Part shown: positions 34,090 through 42,298 of the stretch, one piece after another
How positions within the stretch are numbered: position 1 is the stretch's first letter
Layout: every line of letters begins with the position of its first letter
From: Planctomycetota bacterium
Lineage (GTDB): Bacteria; Planctomycetota; UBA1135; GCA-002686595
Length of the DNA stretch: 61,766 nt
NCBI GenBank assembly: GCA_016220085.1
Contig: JACRIN010000087.1
Location: 1-61,766, forward strand
Direction: 5' to 3'
Notes under the pieces: generated by a model
Seen by the model: the letters and a program-made list of their open reading frames with translations, nothing else
The model's database searches: none
Told to the model about the DNA's origin: nothing
Position numbers and translations under genes: made by a program

Positions 34090-35840
34090 AGTCCACCTCC
34101 GGAGGTCATTTGCAGGTGCTCGACGATCGGTCCGATCGCGAGGCTCGGCAGGAAAGTCAACGCGCCGACGAGCAACACGACGCCCACCAGCAGGCCGACG
34201 AACAGCGCTCCGTGGGTCGGCAGCGTGCCGGCGGACGGCGGGATGCTCTTCTTCGCCGCGAGCGAGCCCGCGATCGCGATCACCGGCAACGCGACCAGGT
34301 AGCGCGCGATCAGCATCGCGAGGCCGAGGGCCGCGTTGTAGAAGGGCACGTTCGCGTTCAGGCCGGCGAACGCGCTGCCGTTGTTGTTGCCGGCGGAGGA
34401 GAACGCGTAGAGCACCTCGCTGAAGCCGTGCACGCCCGGATCCTGGATCGACGCGCGGCCGACGGCGGTCGAGACGGCGAGCGCGGTGCCGACGAGCACC
34501 GCGAAGCACGGCGCGAGGATGCCGAGCGATGCCATCTGCACCTCGAAGCGCTCGATCTTCTTGCCGAGGTACTCCGGCGTGCGCCCGACCATCAACCCGG
34601 CGAGGAACACCGCGATCAGCGCGAAGAGCACCAGCCCGTAGAGCCCGGAGCCGACGCCGCCGAACACGACCTCGCCGAGCTGCATCAGCACCATCGGCGC
34701 GAGCCCGCCGAGCGGCGTGAACGAGTCGTGCATCGAGTTGACCGAACCGTTGGACGCCGCGGTGGTCGCTGTCGACCACAGCGCGGACTCGAACGCGCCG
34801 AAGCGGACTTCCTTGCCCTCCAGGTTGCCGCCCGATTGCAGCGCGCTCGCGGTTTGGTCCGCGCCGAGCGCGTCGAATCGCGGATTGCCGCGCTCCTCCG
34901 CTCCGATCGCGAGGACCGACAGCGGCACGAAGATCAGGAGCATCGTCGCGAGCAGCGCTCGGCTCTGACGTCCGTCGAGGAGCATCCGTCCGAACGCCGC
35001 GCAACAGGCGACCGGCAGCAGCAGGATCGCGAGCAGCTCGAGAACGTTCGAAAGCGGCGTCGGATTCTCGAACGGGTGCGCGGAGTTGACGTTGAAGAAG
35101 CCGCCGCCGTTGGTGCCGAGCTGCTTGATCGCGATCTGCGACGCGGCGGGTCCCAACGCGAGCGTCTGCTCGGTGACCGCGGCGCCGGCGGAGTCGGTGG
35201 TCGGTTCGAGCAGTTGCACCGTCGCGGCGGGCTCGAGCGTCTGCACGACGCCTTGCGACACCAGCGCGAGCGCGAGCACGACCGAGAGCGGCAAGAGCAC
35301 GTGCACCGTGGAGCGGACCATGTCCGCCCAGAAGTTGCCGAGCGTGCTCGAGCTCGCGCGCTGAAAACCGCGCGCCAAGGCGAAGAAGACCGCGATGCCA
35401 GTTGCCGCCGAAACGAAGTTCTGGACGCCGAGGCCGATCGCCTGGACCAGGTGGCTCATCGTCGTCTCGCCGCCGTAGCTCTGCCAGTTCGTGTTGGTGA
35501 CGAAGCTGATCGCGGTGTTGAACGCCAAATCCGGCGTCGTACCCGCGAGGCCGGCAGGATTCTGCGGCAGCACGCCTTGCAGTCGTTGCAGCGCGTACAG
35601 CACGACGACGCCGACGAGCTGGAACGCGAGCAGCGCGAGCGCGTACTGTTTCCACGTCATCTCGCGCGCGGGGTCGACGCCGCCGAAGCGGTAGATCGCG
35701 CGTTCGAGCGGCGCGAGCCAGCGCGCGAGCCCGGGGTTCTTTCCTTCGCCGATGCTCGCGAGGTGCTTGCCGAGCGGCCAGCCGACTCCGACCAGCACCG
35801 CCAGGAAGAGCAGGAGCCGCCACGAGGATTCGAGGCTCAT
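34086..35840 (-). CDS. kdpA: KdpA, K+-transporting ATPase subunit A
   Basis: 584 residues with about ten membrane helices. The four pore loops of the channel-like subunit can be seen, for example SFVTNTNWQSYGGE, TNGGGFFNVNSAHPFENPT, NGSVNSMHDSFTPLGG and FSSAGNNNGSAFAGL, carrying the K+-selectivity glycines. It binds K+ from the periplasm and passes it to KdpB. The ATG at 35840 overlaps the kdpF stop (ATGA). Confidence 0.96.
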   Translation of the reverse strand: MSLESSWRLLLFLAVLVGVGWPLGKHLASIGEGKNPGLARWLAPLERAIYRFGGVDPAREMTWKQYALALLAFQLVGVVVLYALQRLQGVLPQNPAGLAGTTPDLAFNTAISFVTNTNWQSYGGETTMSHLVQAIGLGVQNFVSAATGIAVFFALARGFQRASSSTLGNFWADMVRSTVHVLLPLSVVLALALVSQGVVQTLEPAATVQLLEPTTDSAGAAVTEQTLALGPAASQIAIKQLGTNGGGFFNVNSAHPFENPTPLSNVLELLAILLLPVACCAAFGRMLLDGRQSRALLATMLLIFVPLSVLAIGAEERGNPRFDALGADQTASALQSGGNLEGKEVRFGAFESALWSTATTAASNGSVNSMHDSFTPLGGLAPMVLMQLGEVVFGGVGSGLYGLVLFALIAVFLAGLMVGRTPEYLGKKIERFEVQMASLGILAPCFAVLVGTALAVSTAVGRASIQDPGVHGFSEVLYAFSSAGNNNGSAFAGLNANVPFYNAALGLAMLIARYLVALPVIAIAGSLAAKKSIPPSAGTLPTHGALFVGLLVGVVLLVGALTFLPSLAIGPIVEHLQMTSGGGL

Positions 35841-35929
35841 TCGAAACGCTCCGGTTGGAAGAGGGCGACGAAGAGGTAGATCACGAGTCCGACGCAGAGC
35901 AACGCAGCGAGCGAGTAGAGCAGGACCAC
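35837..35929 (-). CDS. kdpF: KdpF, small K+-ATPase subunit
   Basis: A 30-residue single-helix peptide (VVLLYSLAALLCVGLVIYL then FVALFQPERFE). Hydrophobicity, length, the PERF ending and position directly before kdpA with an ATGA overlap identify KdpF, the lipid-like stabilising subunit. GTG start with AAGGAG six bases upstream. Confidence 0.88.
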   Translation of the reverse strand: MVLLYSLAALLCVGLVIYLFVALFQPERFE

Positions 35930-35939
35930 GAGAAGCTCC

Positions 35940-36020
35940 TTACTCCGGTCGCCGCCCGCGAAGCGGCGCGGCGAGCGCGAGGAAAGCGACGACCAAGAAC
36001 GCGACGTAGACGATGTCCAT
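35940..36020 (-). CDS. 26-residue membrane micro-protein leading the kdp operon
   Basis: ATG at 36020 with an excellent GGAGGT four bases upstream. It codes for a peptide with one hydrophobic helix (DIVYVAFLVVAFLALA) and a basic end (PLRGRRPE), stopping at TAA 10 bases before the kdpF GTG. Its TAA overlaps the kdpF Shine-Dalgarno sequence (TAAGGAG). Similar tiny membrane peptides precede kdpF in several other bacterial phyla, as far as I recall. It may be an extra accessory subunit or a leader controlling kdpF translation. Confidence 0.72.
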   Translation of the reverse strand: MDIVYVAFLVVAFLALAAPLRGRRPE

Positions 36021-36027
36021 GTGACCT

Positions 36028-36051
36028 CCGCACGCGAGTTCGTGCGTGCGG
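36028..36051 (-). promoter_or_regulatory. Inverted repeat next to the first kdp Shine-Dalgarno sequence
   Basis: CCGCACGC and GCGTGCGG form perfect eight-base arms around an eight-base loop. On the kdp mRNA the downstream arm ends in the first two G residues of the GGAGGT that serves the micro-ORF. Folding could therefore limit ribosome access; alternatively it is a protein-binding operator. Confidence 0.55.
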
Positions 36052-36083
36052 AATGGAAGCTAGGTCGACGCGCGATTCGAAGC

Positions 36084-36124
36084 GCGCTAAATGAAATGCG
36101 TGCGGCGCTAAGAAGGCGCTAAGG
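36084..36124 (-). promoter_or_regulatory. Candidate KdpE binding boxes (three TTAGCGC direct repeats)
   Basis: On the kdp coding strand TTAGCGC occurs at 36122-36116, 36111-36105 and 36090-36084. The first two are extended to CTTAGCGCC. Spacings of 11 and 21 bp put all three on the same DNA face, as in PhoB-type response-regulator boxes. They lie about 65-105 bp upstream of the first kdp start codon, and the operon encodes its own OmpR-family regulator. Confidence 0.55.
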
Positions 36125-36203
36125 CACGTCGCCGACTGCGTGGCGGCCTACGCACACGATCCCCGAAACGTCGCAGCTCGCCGACCGGGGCCGTGACGAC
36201 GCG

Positions 36204-36959
36204 CTACGGATGCGCCGCGCGGTCGACGAACCACACGATTCGCTCGCGCGCGGTGACGCGCGCCGCGGGCAGGGCTCGGTCGGCGTCGTCGCGCGGCTCG
36301 AGCACGCGGTGCAACGCGTCGCGCTTCGACTCGCCGCCGAGCAGAAAGAAGACGGTACGCGAGCGCGCGAACGCCGGCAGCGTCAGCGTCAGTCGATGCG
36401 GCGGCGGTTTCGCGCGGGTCTCGACGTGCACGACCCAACGCTCGCGCTCGGCGAGCGCGGGCTCGCCCGGGAACAACGACGCGACGTGGCCGTCCTCGCC
36501 CATGCCGAGCATCGCGACATCGAACATCTCCGAGGCACCGAAGAAGGCGCGGAGCTCGCGCTCGTGCTCGCGCGCCGCGGCGTCGTGATCGAGCGCTTCG
36601 GCGGGCATCGGATGGATCGAGGCGCGTGGGATCGCGAGCGGCTCGAACAACGACTCGTTCGCCGCGCGGAAGTTCGAGTCGGGCGAGTCGAACGGCACGC
36701 ACCGCTCGTCGCCGAAGAAGCAGTGCACTCGCGACCAGTCGAGCGCTCGGGCGTGCTCCTTGACCAGGCGCTCGAAGAGCCGTTTCGGCGTCGAGCCGCC
36801 CGCGAGCGCGAACGACGCGCGGGGCGCGCGCGCGAGCGCGGACGCGAGCTCGCCGACGACGAAGCGCGCGGCCGCGGCGCACTGTTCGTCGACGTTTACG
36901 TGCACGCGCACGTCGCGCGGCAGTTTCGGACCCGCGTTCCCCATGCTCCCCGTGTTCAT
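36204..36959 (-). CDS. pgl: 6-phosphogluconolactonase
   Basis: 251 residues. The DevB/SOL-type lactonase is recognised by FALAGGSTPKRLFERL near the N-terminus, FFGDERCVPFDSPDSNFR (the GDER active-site region) and LGMGEDGHVASLFPG (catalytic His). It hydrolyses 6-phosphoglucono-lactone, the second step of the oxidative pentose phosphate route. The ATG at 36959 overlaps the zwf stop (ATGA), so the two are co-translated. Between its stop and the kdp start are 183 bp holding the kdp regulatory sites. Confidence 0.95.
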   Translation of the reverse strand: MNTGSMGNAGPKLPRDVRVHVNVDEQCAAAARFVVGELASALARAPRASFALAGGSTPKRLFERLVKEHARALDWSRVHCFFGDERCVPFDSPDSNFRAANESLFEPLAIPRASIHPMPAEALDHDAAAREHERELRAFFGASEMFDVAMLGMGEDGHVASLFPGEPALAERERWVVHVETRAKPPPHRLTLTLPAFARSRTVFFLLGGESKRDALHRVLEPRDDADRALPAARVTARERIVWFVDRAAHP

Positions 36960-38416
36960 CGTTGCGCCCAGCGCTGTTCGTTGCGCGCGACGAGCTGCTC
37001 GGCCGCGGCGGGACCCCACGAGCCCGCGGCGTAACCGTGCAGCGCGCGCGGCCGCTCGAGCACCGGGGTGAAGAGCTCCCAGCTCTTCTCGACTTCATCC
37101 GCGCGCACGAAGAGCGTCTGGTCGCCTTGCACGATGTCGGCGAGCAGCGTCTCGTACCCGTCCGGCAACGCGTCGAAGTGCTCGTGGTAGCGGTACTGCA
37201 TCCGTTGCGAGCGCATCGCCATGTCCTCGCCGGGTGCCTTGACCTCGAAGGAGAGGTCGAAGCCCTCGTCGGGCTGCACGGTGATCACCAACTGATTCGA
37301 CGAGAGCACGCACGTGTTGAACGGCTGGAACATCGAGACCGGCGGACAGCGGAACGAAACGGTGATCTGCGATAGACGCTTCGGCATGCGTTTGCCGGTG
37401 CGCAGGTAGAACGGCACACCCTGCCAACGCCAGTTCGACACGCTGACGCGCAGCGCGACAAACGTCTCCGTCGTCGAAGTCGGCGCGACGCCCTTCTCGC
37501 CGAGGTAGCCGCACACCGGCGCGCCTTCGACCGTGCCCGGTCGGTACTGGCCGAAGACGACGTCTTCGTCGGCGATCGGCGCGATCGAGCGCAGCACCTT
37601 CACCTTCTCGTTGCGGATCGCGTCGGCCTCGAACTGCGCGGGCGGCTCCATCGCGGTCAAGCAGAGCAGCTGCGTCAGGTGGTTCTGCACCATGTCACGC
37701 AGCGCGCCCGCTTGCTCGTAGTAACCGGCGCGGCTCTCGACGCCGAGCTCCTCGGAGACCGTGATCTGCACGTTGTCGATGCGATCGCGGTTCCACACGG
37801 GCTCGAAGAGCGCGTTGGCGAAGCGGAAGACGAAGAGGTTCTGGACGGTCTCCTTCCCGAGGTAGTGATCGATCCGGTAGACCTGCGATTCGTCGAACCA
37901 GCGGTGGAGGAGCTGGTTCAGCGCCTTCGCGCTCGCGACGTCGCGTCCGAACGGCTTCTCGATCACCAGGCGCGTCGAGCCGCTCGAGCGATTGAGTCCG
38001 ACCTCGCCGAGACCGTCGATCGTGCTCGGGAACGCCCGTGGCGGAAGCGAGAGGTAGAAGATCCGATTGCGCGGCAGCGAGTGCGTGAACTCGATCCCCG
38101 CGATCCGCTCGGCGAGCGCTTGGTAACTCGCGGCGACGCCGTCCTGCACTTGCTGGTAGTCGAGCGCGGCGAGGAACGCGGCGCGTTCGCTCTCGCGCGA
38201 GGAGAGCCCCGACTGGTCGAGCGCGCGCTCGCACAGCTCGCGGAAGCTCGCGTCGTCGAGATCGCCGCGGCGCGCGACGCCGAGCACGCGGAATCGCCCG
38301 TCGATCACGCCGCGTTTGCGCAGGCGGAACAGCGCGGGCAGGAGCTTGCGGTGGAAGAGATCCCCGGTGGCGCCGAAGACGACGATCAGGTGCGGTTCGA
38401 CTTGGGTTCGGCTCAT
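36956..38416 (-). CDS. zwf: Glucose-6-phosphate 1-dehydrogenase
   Basis: 486 residues, normal length. The nucleotide-binding loop FGATGDLFHRKL opens the protein, EKPFGRDVASA supplies the substrate-binding Lys, and RIDHYLGKE carries the catalytic His. YYEQAGALRDMVQNHL and LRTGKRMPKR complete the signature. It oxidises glucose 6-phosphate with NADP+ (or NAD+) to the lactone that Pgl removes. It is the first gene of a zwf-pgl operon with a four-base overlap. The ATG at 38416 opens the Rossmann fold. No gnd gene is present in the window. Confidence 0.97.
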   Translation of the reverse strand: MSRTQVEPHLIVVFGATGDLFHRKLLPALFRLRKRGVIDGRFRVLGVARRGDLDDASFRELCERALDQSGLSSRESERAAFLAALDYQQVQDGVAASYQALAERIAGIEFTHSLPRNRIFYLSLPPRAFPSTIDGLGEVGLNRSSGSTRLVIEKPFGRDVASAKALNQLLHRWFDESQVYRIDHYLGKETVQNLFVFRFANALFEPVWNRDRIDNVQITVSEELGVESRAGYYEQAGALRDMVQNHLTQLLCLTAMEPPAQFEADAIRNEKVKVLRSIAPIADEDVVFGQYRPGTVEGAPVCGYLGEKGVAPTSTTETFVALRVSVSNWRWQGVPFYLRTGKRMPKRLSQITVSFRCPPVSMFQPFNTCVLSSNQLVITVQPDEGFDLSFEVKAPGEDMAMRSQRMQYRYHEHFDALPDGYETLLADIVQGDQTLFVRADEVEKSWELFTPVLERPRALHGYAAGSWGPAAAEQLVARNEQRWAQR

Positions 38417-38539
38417 GCGCTCGGCTCCTCGGTTCGAGTGAGCGTAGGGGGCACGGACGGGTCGAACAAGCAAGCCGCTGCGCGGTCGCGCGTGCTCGGG
38501 CGACACGCGCGCGCCGGCGAGGTCGCACGAGGGATGCCC

Positions 38540-38579
38540 GGAGCTGCCTGGAGTCGACTGGAGCCGCCTGGAGTCGGAC
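38540..38579. repeat. Four 10-bp (two 20-bp) tandem units
   Basis: GGAGCTGCCT, GGAGTCGACT, GGAGCCGCCT and GGAGTCGGAC follow each other, equivalent to two 20-bp units with 17 matching positions. Intergenic, between divergent zwf and the small Cys-motif protein. Confidence 0.7.
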
Positions 38580-38675
38580 GCGGCGGCGCGTCAGCGGTCT
38601 CGCGCGTTGCGAGCGACCGCTGCGGCGACGCGCTCGATCGCGGATGCGGTAGGCTGGAGAGAGTCGAAGGGGAGA

Positions 38676-38984
38676 ATGGACGCGACGAAGACGTGGTGCC
38701 GAGCGTGTGCGAGCTGCGGCGAGGTGACGCCGCACAGTCACGAGCCCAACGCGTGGCGCGTCGTCACCGCTCTCGCACTCGCGTGCGCCGGCGCCGGCGC
38801 GTTCGCCTTGCAGCTCGGACCGGCGGGTTGGGTGCCGAGCTTCGCCGCGGTCGGTTTCGCGTTCTCGGCGTGGCGCGTGCATCGCGCGGGCGACTGCGAG
38901 CGCTGTCGCTGGAAGCGGCGCAAGGCGGCGCGACGGACCGAGCTCGATCCGCGCAGCACGACGACGATCATCGATCCGTTCTGA
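38676..38984 (+). CDS. Small membrane protein with Cys-rich ends
   Basis: 102 residues. The N-terminal part has C-x2-C-x2-C (CRACASCGEVTPHSHEP), which may bind zinc. Two hydrophobic helices follow (VVTALALACAGAGAFAL and WVPSFAAVGFAFSAW), then a cytoplasmic CERCRWKRRK tail. AAGGGGAG lies six bases before the ATG at 38676, supporting the start over longer frames. The function is unknown; the layout recalls small zinc-ribbon membrane proteins. It precedes the DUF523-DUF1722 gene by about 245 bp. Confidence 0.68.
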   Translation: MDATKTWCRACASCGEVTPHSHEPNAWRVVTALALACAGAGAFALQLGPAGWVPSFAAVGFAFSAWRVHRAGDCERCRWKRRKAARRTELDPRSTTTIIDPF

Positions 38985-39230
38985 GCGCGCTCGCTCCAAA
39001 CAGCTCGGCGATCGCCGTCTCACGGAACGCGAAGATGTGCCGCAGCTCTCGTCTCACGAACAGCGCGTTCGCGACGGCGCCGAGCGCAGCGAGCGGCGGC
39101 GAGCAAAACACGGTGCGGAACGTCGCGCGCTCGCTCGATCGCAACGGGGTGGAGCATCGGAATTGGGGTCCGCGTTCCTAGACTACGAGCGCGCGAAACG
39201 CACCGTTGCGATTCGACCGCGCACGCACGA

Positions 39231-40211
39231 ATGCAATCCGTCACTCCGTCCGACCCCGCGCCCTCGCGCAAGCCGCGCATCGGCGCGAGCTCCTGTTTGC
39301 TCGGCGCCGCCGTGCGCTGGGACGGCGGGCACAAGCGCGATCGCTTCCTCACCGACGTGCTCGCGCGCTTCGTCGACTGGGTCGACGTGTGTCCGGAGGT
39401 CGGCATCGGCCTCGGCACGCCGCGCGAGACCGTGCACCTGCTCGGTCGGCCCGAGGGGCCGCGGCTCGTCGGAACGAAGACCGGCGCCGACCACACCGAC
39501 GCGATGGAGGGCTTCTCTCGCGCGAAGGTCGAAGAGCTCGCCGCGCTCGAGCTCGCGGGCTACGTGTTGAAGAGCGACAGCCCGAGCTGCGGCATGGAGC
39601 GCGTTCGCGTCTACAACCACAAGGGCATGGCGGAGCGTCGCGGCACCGGCGCGTTCGCGCGCGTCCTGGTCGAGCGCTTGCCGCTGCTGCCGATCGAGGA
39701 AGAGGGCCGCCTCAACGACGACGTCCTGCGCGAGTCGTTCCTCGATCGCGTGTTCGCGTACCAACGCTTCCTCGATTTCCGAGGCGGCCCGCTGACCGCG
39801 CGCGCGATCATCGACTTCCACCGCGTGCACAAGTACCAGCTGATGGCGCACAGCCCGAAGCACTACTCCGAGCTCGGTCGCCTGGTGTCTCTCGCAGGCA
39901 CGTCCGACCGCGGCGAGCTCGTGCAGCAGTACGGCCGCCTGTTCATGCACGCGCTCGGCGAGCACGCGACCCGCAAGCGCCACGTCAACGTGCTCCAACA
40001 CCTCGCCGGCTACCTCAAGGAAGAGCTCGACGCCGAGGGCAAGCGCGAACTCGTCCAGGCCTTCGAGGACTACAAGAACCGTCTGGTCCCGCTGGTGGTC
40101 CCGATCGCCTTGGTGCGCCACCACGTGCGCGCGTTCGACGTCGCGTACCTGAAGGACCAGACCTATCTCGCGCCGAGCCCGAAGGAGCTCACGCTGCGCA
40201 ACTACACCTGA
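39231..40211 (+). CDS. DUF523-DUF1722 fusion protein (YbgA-like)
   Basis: 326 residues. The N-terminal half is DUF523, with the three cysteines of SSCLLG, VCPEVGIGLG and SPSCGMERV. DUF523 is the fold of the [4Fe-4S] thiouracil desulfurase TudS, so cluster binding is likely. The C-terminal half is DUF1722, helical, with the FHRVHKYQLMAHSP motif and the ending TYLAPSPKEL. The fusion is known in other bacteria and is sometimes linked to photolyase genes, none of which is here. It may act in tRNA or nucleobase sulfur metabolism or DNA repair; the substrate is unknown. It is 23 bases before clpS. Confidence 0.9.
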   Translation: MQSVTPSDPAPSRKPRIGASSCLLGAAVRWDGGHKRDRFLTDVLARFVDWVDVCPEVGIGLGTPRETVHLLGRPEGPRLVGTKTGADHTDAMEGFSRAKVEELAALELAGYVLKSDSPSCGMERVRVYNHKGMAERRGTGAFARVLVERLPLLPIEEEGRLNDDVLRESFLDRVFAYQRFLDFRGGPLTARAIIDFHRVHKYQLMAHSPKHYSELGRLVSLAGTSDRGELVQQYGRLFMHALGEHATRKRHVNVLQHLAGYLKEELDAEGKRELVQAFEDYKNRLVPLVVPIALVRHHVRAFDVAYLKDQTYLAPSPKELTLRNYT

Positions 40212-40234
40212 CGCCCGCGCGTTAGGATCCTGGA

Positions 40235-40543
40235 GTGCAAGCCGCTCTCGTCGCCGTGGAGACCGAGTCCGCGACGGACACTCGCGTCCGCGTGTCGCCT
40301 CACTGGAAGGTGATCCTGCACAACGACGACGTGACGACGTTCGAGTTCGTCATCCGGTTGCTGGTCGAGCTCTTCCACAAGGATCTGCAGGAGGCGGTGA
40401 GTCTGACCAACCAGGTGCACCACGCCGGTTTCGCCGTCGTCGAGATCACGACCAAGGAGCGCGGCGAGCTCTACGTCGAGCAGATCCAGTCGCTCGCGCG
40501 GCCGCACGGCTTCCCGCTGACGGCGACGCTCGAGCCGGCCTGA
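40235..40543 (+). CDS. clpS: ATP-dependent Clp protease adaptor ClpS
   Basis: 102 residues. The family core is clear: WKVILHNDDVTTFEFVI (NDD motif), LTNQVHHAGFAVV with the His that contacts the N-degron amino group, and a C-terminal LYVEQIQSLARPHGFPLTATLE. It delivers N-end-rule substrates to ClpAP. Start is GTG. The residue that in E. coli ClpS is the gate-keeping Met of the substrate pocket (TPMEF) reads Phe here (TTFEF), which may change side-chain choice. It follows the DUF523 gene closely; no clpA is in the window. Confidence 0.94.
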   Translation: MQAALVAVETESATDTRVRVSPHWKVILHNDDVTTFEFVIRLLVELFHKDLQEAVSLTNQVHHAGFAVVEITTKERGELYVEQIQSLARPHGFPLTATLEPA

Positions 40544-40549
40544 GCCCCC

Positions 40550-40626
40550 GCGCGGATACGCGAGTCCGAAGCTCGCGCGCGGACGCGCGAGTTCGAGATC
40601 GCCGCGCCGACGCGCGAGTCGGATCA
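40550..40626. repeat. Three degenerate ~26-bp repeats downstream of clpS
   Basis: Three units share the core (G/C)GCGCGNNNACGCGAGT(C/T)CGA. They start within a few bases after the clpS stop. The 290-bp gap that contains them (40544-40834) also has a hairpin GAAGGC-TCG-CCTTC near 40711, but no T-run and no gene. Confidence 0.6.
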
Positions 40627-40834
40627 CCCGAGGCACGGCCTCGCGAGCCTGGAGCTCACTCCCGCGGCGTCGCGACTCGCAGCGCGGCGAGCGCGCGGCA
40701 CTCGGGTTGCGAAGGCTCGCCTTCGTGCGCTCGTCCAACCGTCGCCGCCGCTCGTCGCGAACGGAGTCGTCATTGCGGCCGAGCGATTCCTAGGTGACGC
40801 GAACCGCTGGGCCCGCAGGGCCGGGAGGAAACTG

Positions 40835-41518
40835 ATGAAGATGCAACTACTCTTGTTGGGTGCCCTGGTCCTGTGCGGCTGCCGAAAGGAATCCGAAGCG
40901 GCGGAGGATTGGACAACCTACAAAGCCCCGTCAGGCGAGCAGCCCGCCGATCCGCGCGCGGTCGAAGCCGCGGCGCCGCGCGCCGAGAGCGAAGAGCAGC
41001 CGCCGCAGGAAACCGATCTCCGCAACGAGCTGGTGATCGTGCCCGACGCGCCGACGCCGACGCCGGAACCGACGCCGGACCCGACGCTGACGCCCGACGA
41101 CCTGCAGTTCGTGCAGCAAGCCGCCTACGACGGGCTCTACGCGGTGCTCTCGTCGCAGCTCGCGCTCGAGAAGAGCACGTCGGAGCCGCACCGGAGCTTC
41201 GCGCAGAAGCTGATCGACGAGCACTCGGCCTCGAACAAGGAGCTCGCGGACCTCGTGCGCATCAAGGGCGGAGAGGCGCCGACGACGCTGGACGCGTCGC
41301 GGCAGCGGAAGCTCGACGAGCTCGACGCACTCGAGCCGCCGGCCTTCGACGGCGCGTACCGCGACGCGCAGATCCAAGCGCACGAGGACTCGATCCGACA
41401 GTTCGAGGACGCCGCGAGCGTCGTCGACGATCCCGAGCTCCTGACGTTCGCCCAGCGCGTGCTCCCGAAGCTCCGCGAGCACCGTCGCGAGCTCGACGAG
41501 CTCCACGAAACGCCCTGA
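40835..41518 (+). CDS. DUF4142-like lipoprotein
   Basis: 227 residues with a lipobox (LVLCGC, Cys at about residue 16). A long acidic and Pro/Thr-rich linker (TPTPEPTPDPTLTP) leads to a helical DUF4142-type domain (FVQQAAYDGLYAVLSSQLALEKS, then FAQKLIDEHSASNKELADL and QIQAHEDSIRQFEDAASV). Such domains are four-helix, ferritin-like bundles of periplasmic proteins with no known reaction. GGGAGGA lies before the ATG at 40835, a strong ribosome site. Confidence 0.82.
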   Translation: MKMQLLLLGALVLCGCRKESEAAEDWTTYKAPSGEQPADPRAVEAAAPRAESEEQPPQETDLRNELVIVPDAPTPTPEPTPDPTLTPDDLQFVQQAAYDGLYAVLSSQLALEKSTSEPHRSFAQKLIDEHSASNKELADLVRIKGGEAPTTLDASRQRKLDELDALEPPAFDGAYRDAQIQAHEDSIRQFEDAASVVDDPELLTFAQRVLPKLREHRRELDELHETP

Positions 41519-41590
41519 CGGCTCGCTGCGCTGTCGACCGTACCTCCAAGCCGCGCGGGCCCGCGTCGGTCCGGACCTCCAGTCGGCTCG

Positions 41591-42283
41591 TCACGCGTTC
41601 CGCGCGGCTCTTCGCGGTCGAAGCAGAGCGAGCAGGACGATGCCGGCGAGGAACCCGCCGACGTGGGCCCACCACGCGATGCCTCCGCTCGTGCTGGCGC
41701 TCCCGAGCGCGAGCATGCCGCTGAAGAACTGCGTCGCGAACCAGAAGAGCAGGAACACGAACGCCGGCACCTCGAAGAAGAGCGGCACGATGAAGACCGG
41801 CACCAACGTGACGACGCGCGCGGTGGGGAAGAGCACGAAGTACGCGCCCATCACGCCGGCGATCGCGCCCGACGCGCCGATCGCGGGCACCGTCGACTCG
41901 GGCTGCGTGTAGACGTGCAGCGCGCTCGCCGCGATCCCGGAGAGCAGGTAGAAAGCGAGGAAGCGCAGGGCCCCGAGCTTGTCCTCGACGTTGTCGCCGA
42001 AGATCCACAAGCACCACAGGTTCGAGAGCAAGTGGATCCAACCCGCGTGGAGGAACTGGCTCGTCAGGAAGCCGAGCCACGGATGGCCGTCGAGGCCGAG
42101 CTGATGACGGGCGCCCGGATCGACGACCAGCGCAGGCACGACGCCGAGCTCGAAAGTCATCCGCGCGAGCTCGCGCTCGGAGCAATGGAGCTCGAACGCA
42201 AACGCGCCGAGGTTGGCGAGGATCAAGATCCACGTCGCCACCGGCAGGCCCTTCGACGGGATCGTGTCGCGCAGCGGGAACAC
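41591..42283 (-). CDS. Rhomboid-family intramembrane serine protease
   Basis: 230 residues with six or seven membrane helices. The catalytic Ser is S138 in GASGAIAG and the His is H207 in AHVGGFLAG; FLHAGWIHLLSNLWCLWIFG carries the conserved His/Asn of helix 2. It cleaves transmembrane segments within the membrane. It starts with GTG at 42283. A 15-bp-stem hairpin (42299-42339) lies 16 bases upstream, in the probable 5' leader. A link to the CTERM-like tail of the matrixin at 14943-17132 is possible but unproven. Confidence 0.93.
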   Translation of the reverse strand: MFPLRDTIPSKGLPVATWILILANLGAFAFELHCSERELARMTFELGVVPALVVDPGARHQLGLDGHPWLGFLTSQFLHAGWIHLLSNLWCLWIFGDNVEDKLGALRFLAFYLLSGIAASALHVYTQPESTVPAIGASGAIAGVMGAYFVLFPTARVVTLVPVFIVPLFFEVPAFVFLLFWFATQFFSGMLALGSASTSGGIAWWAHVGGFLAGIVLLALLRPRRAARNA

Positions 42284-42298
42284 TCGGGCGCACCCTAG

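Noticed and set aside
28832..34423. 1863-codon open frame on the plus strand opposite kdpD-kdpA
   Set aside because: Antisense shadow of the kdp genes with Arg/Glu-rich composition; all conserved motifs are on the minus strand.
41542..41557. 16-mer ACCTCCAAGCCGCGCG also present at 61751-61766
   Set aside because: A single shared 16-mer in GC-rich sequence of this size is near chance, with no extended similarity or inverted arrangement.
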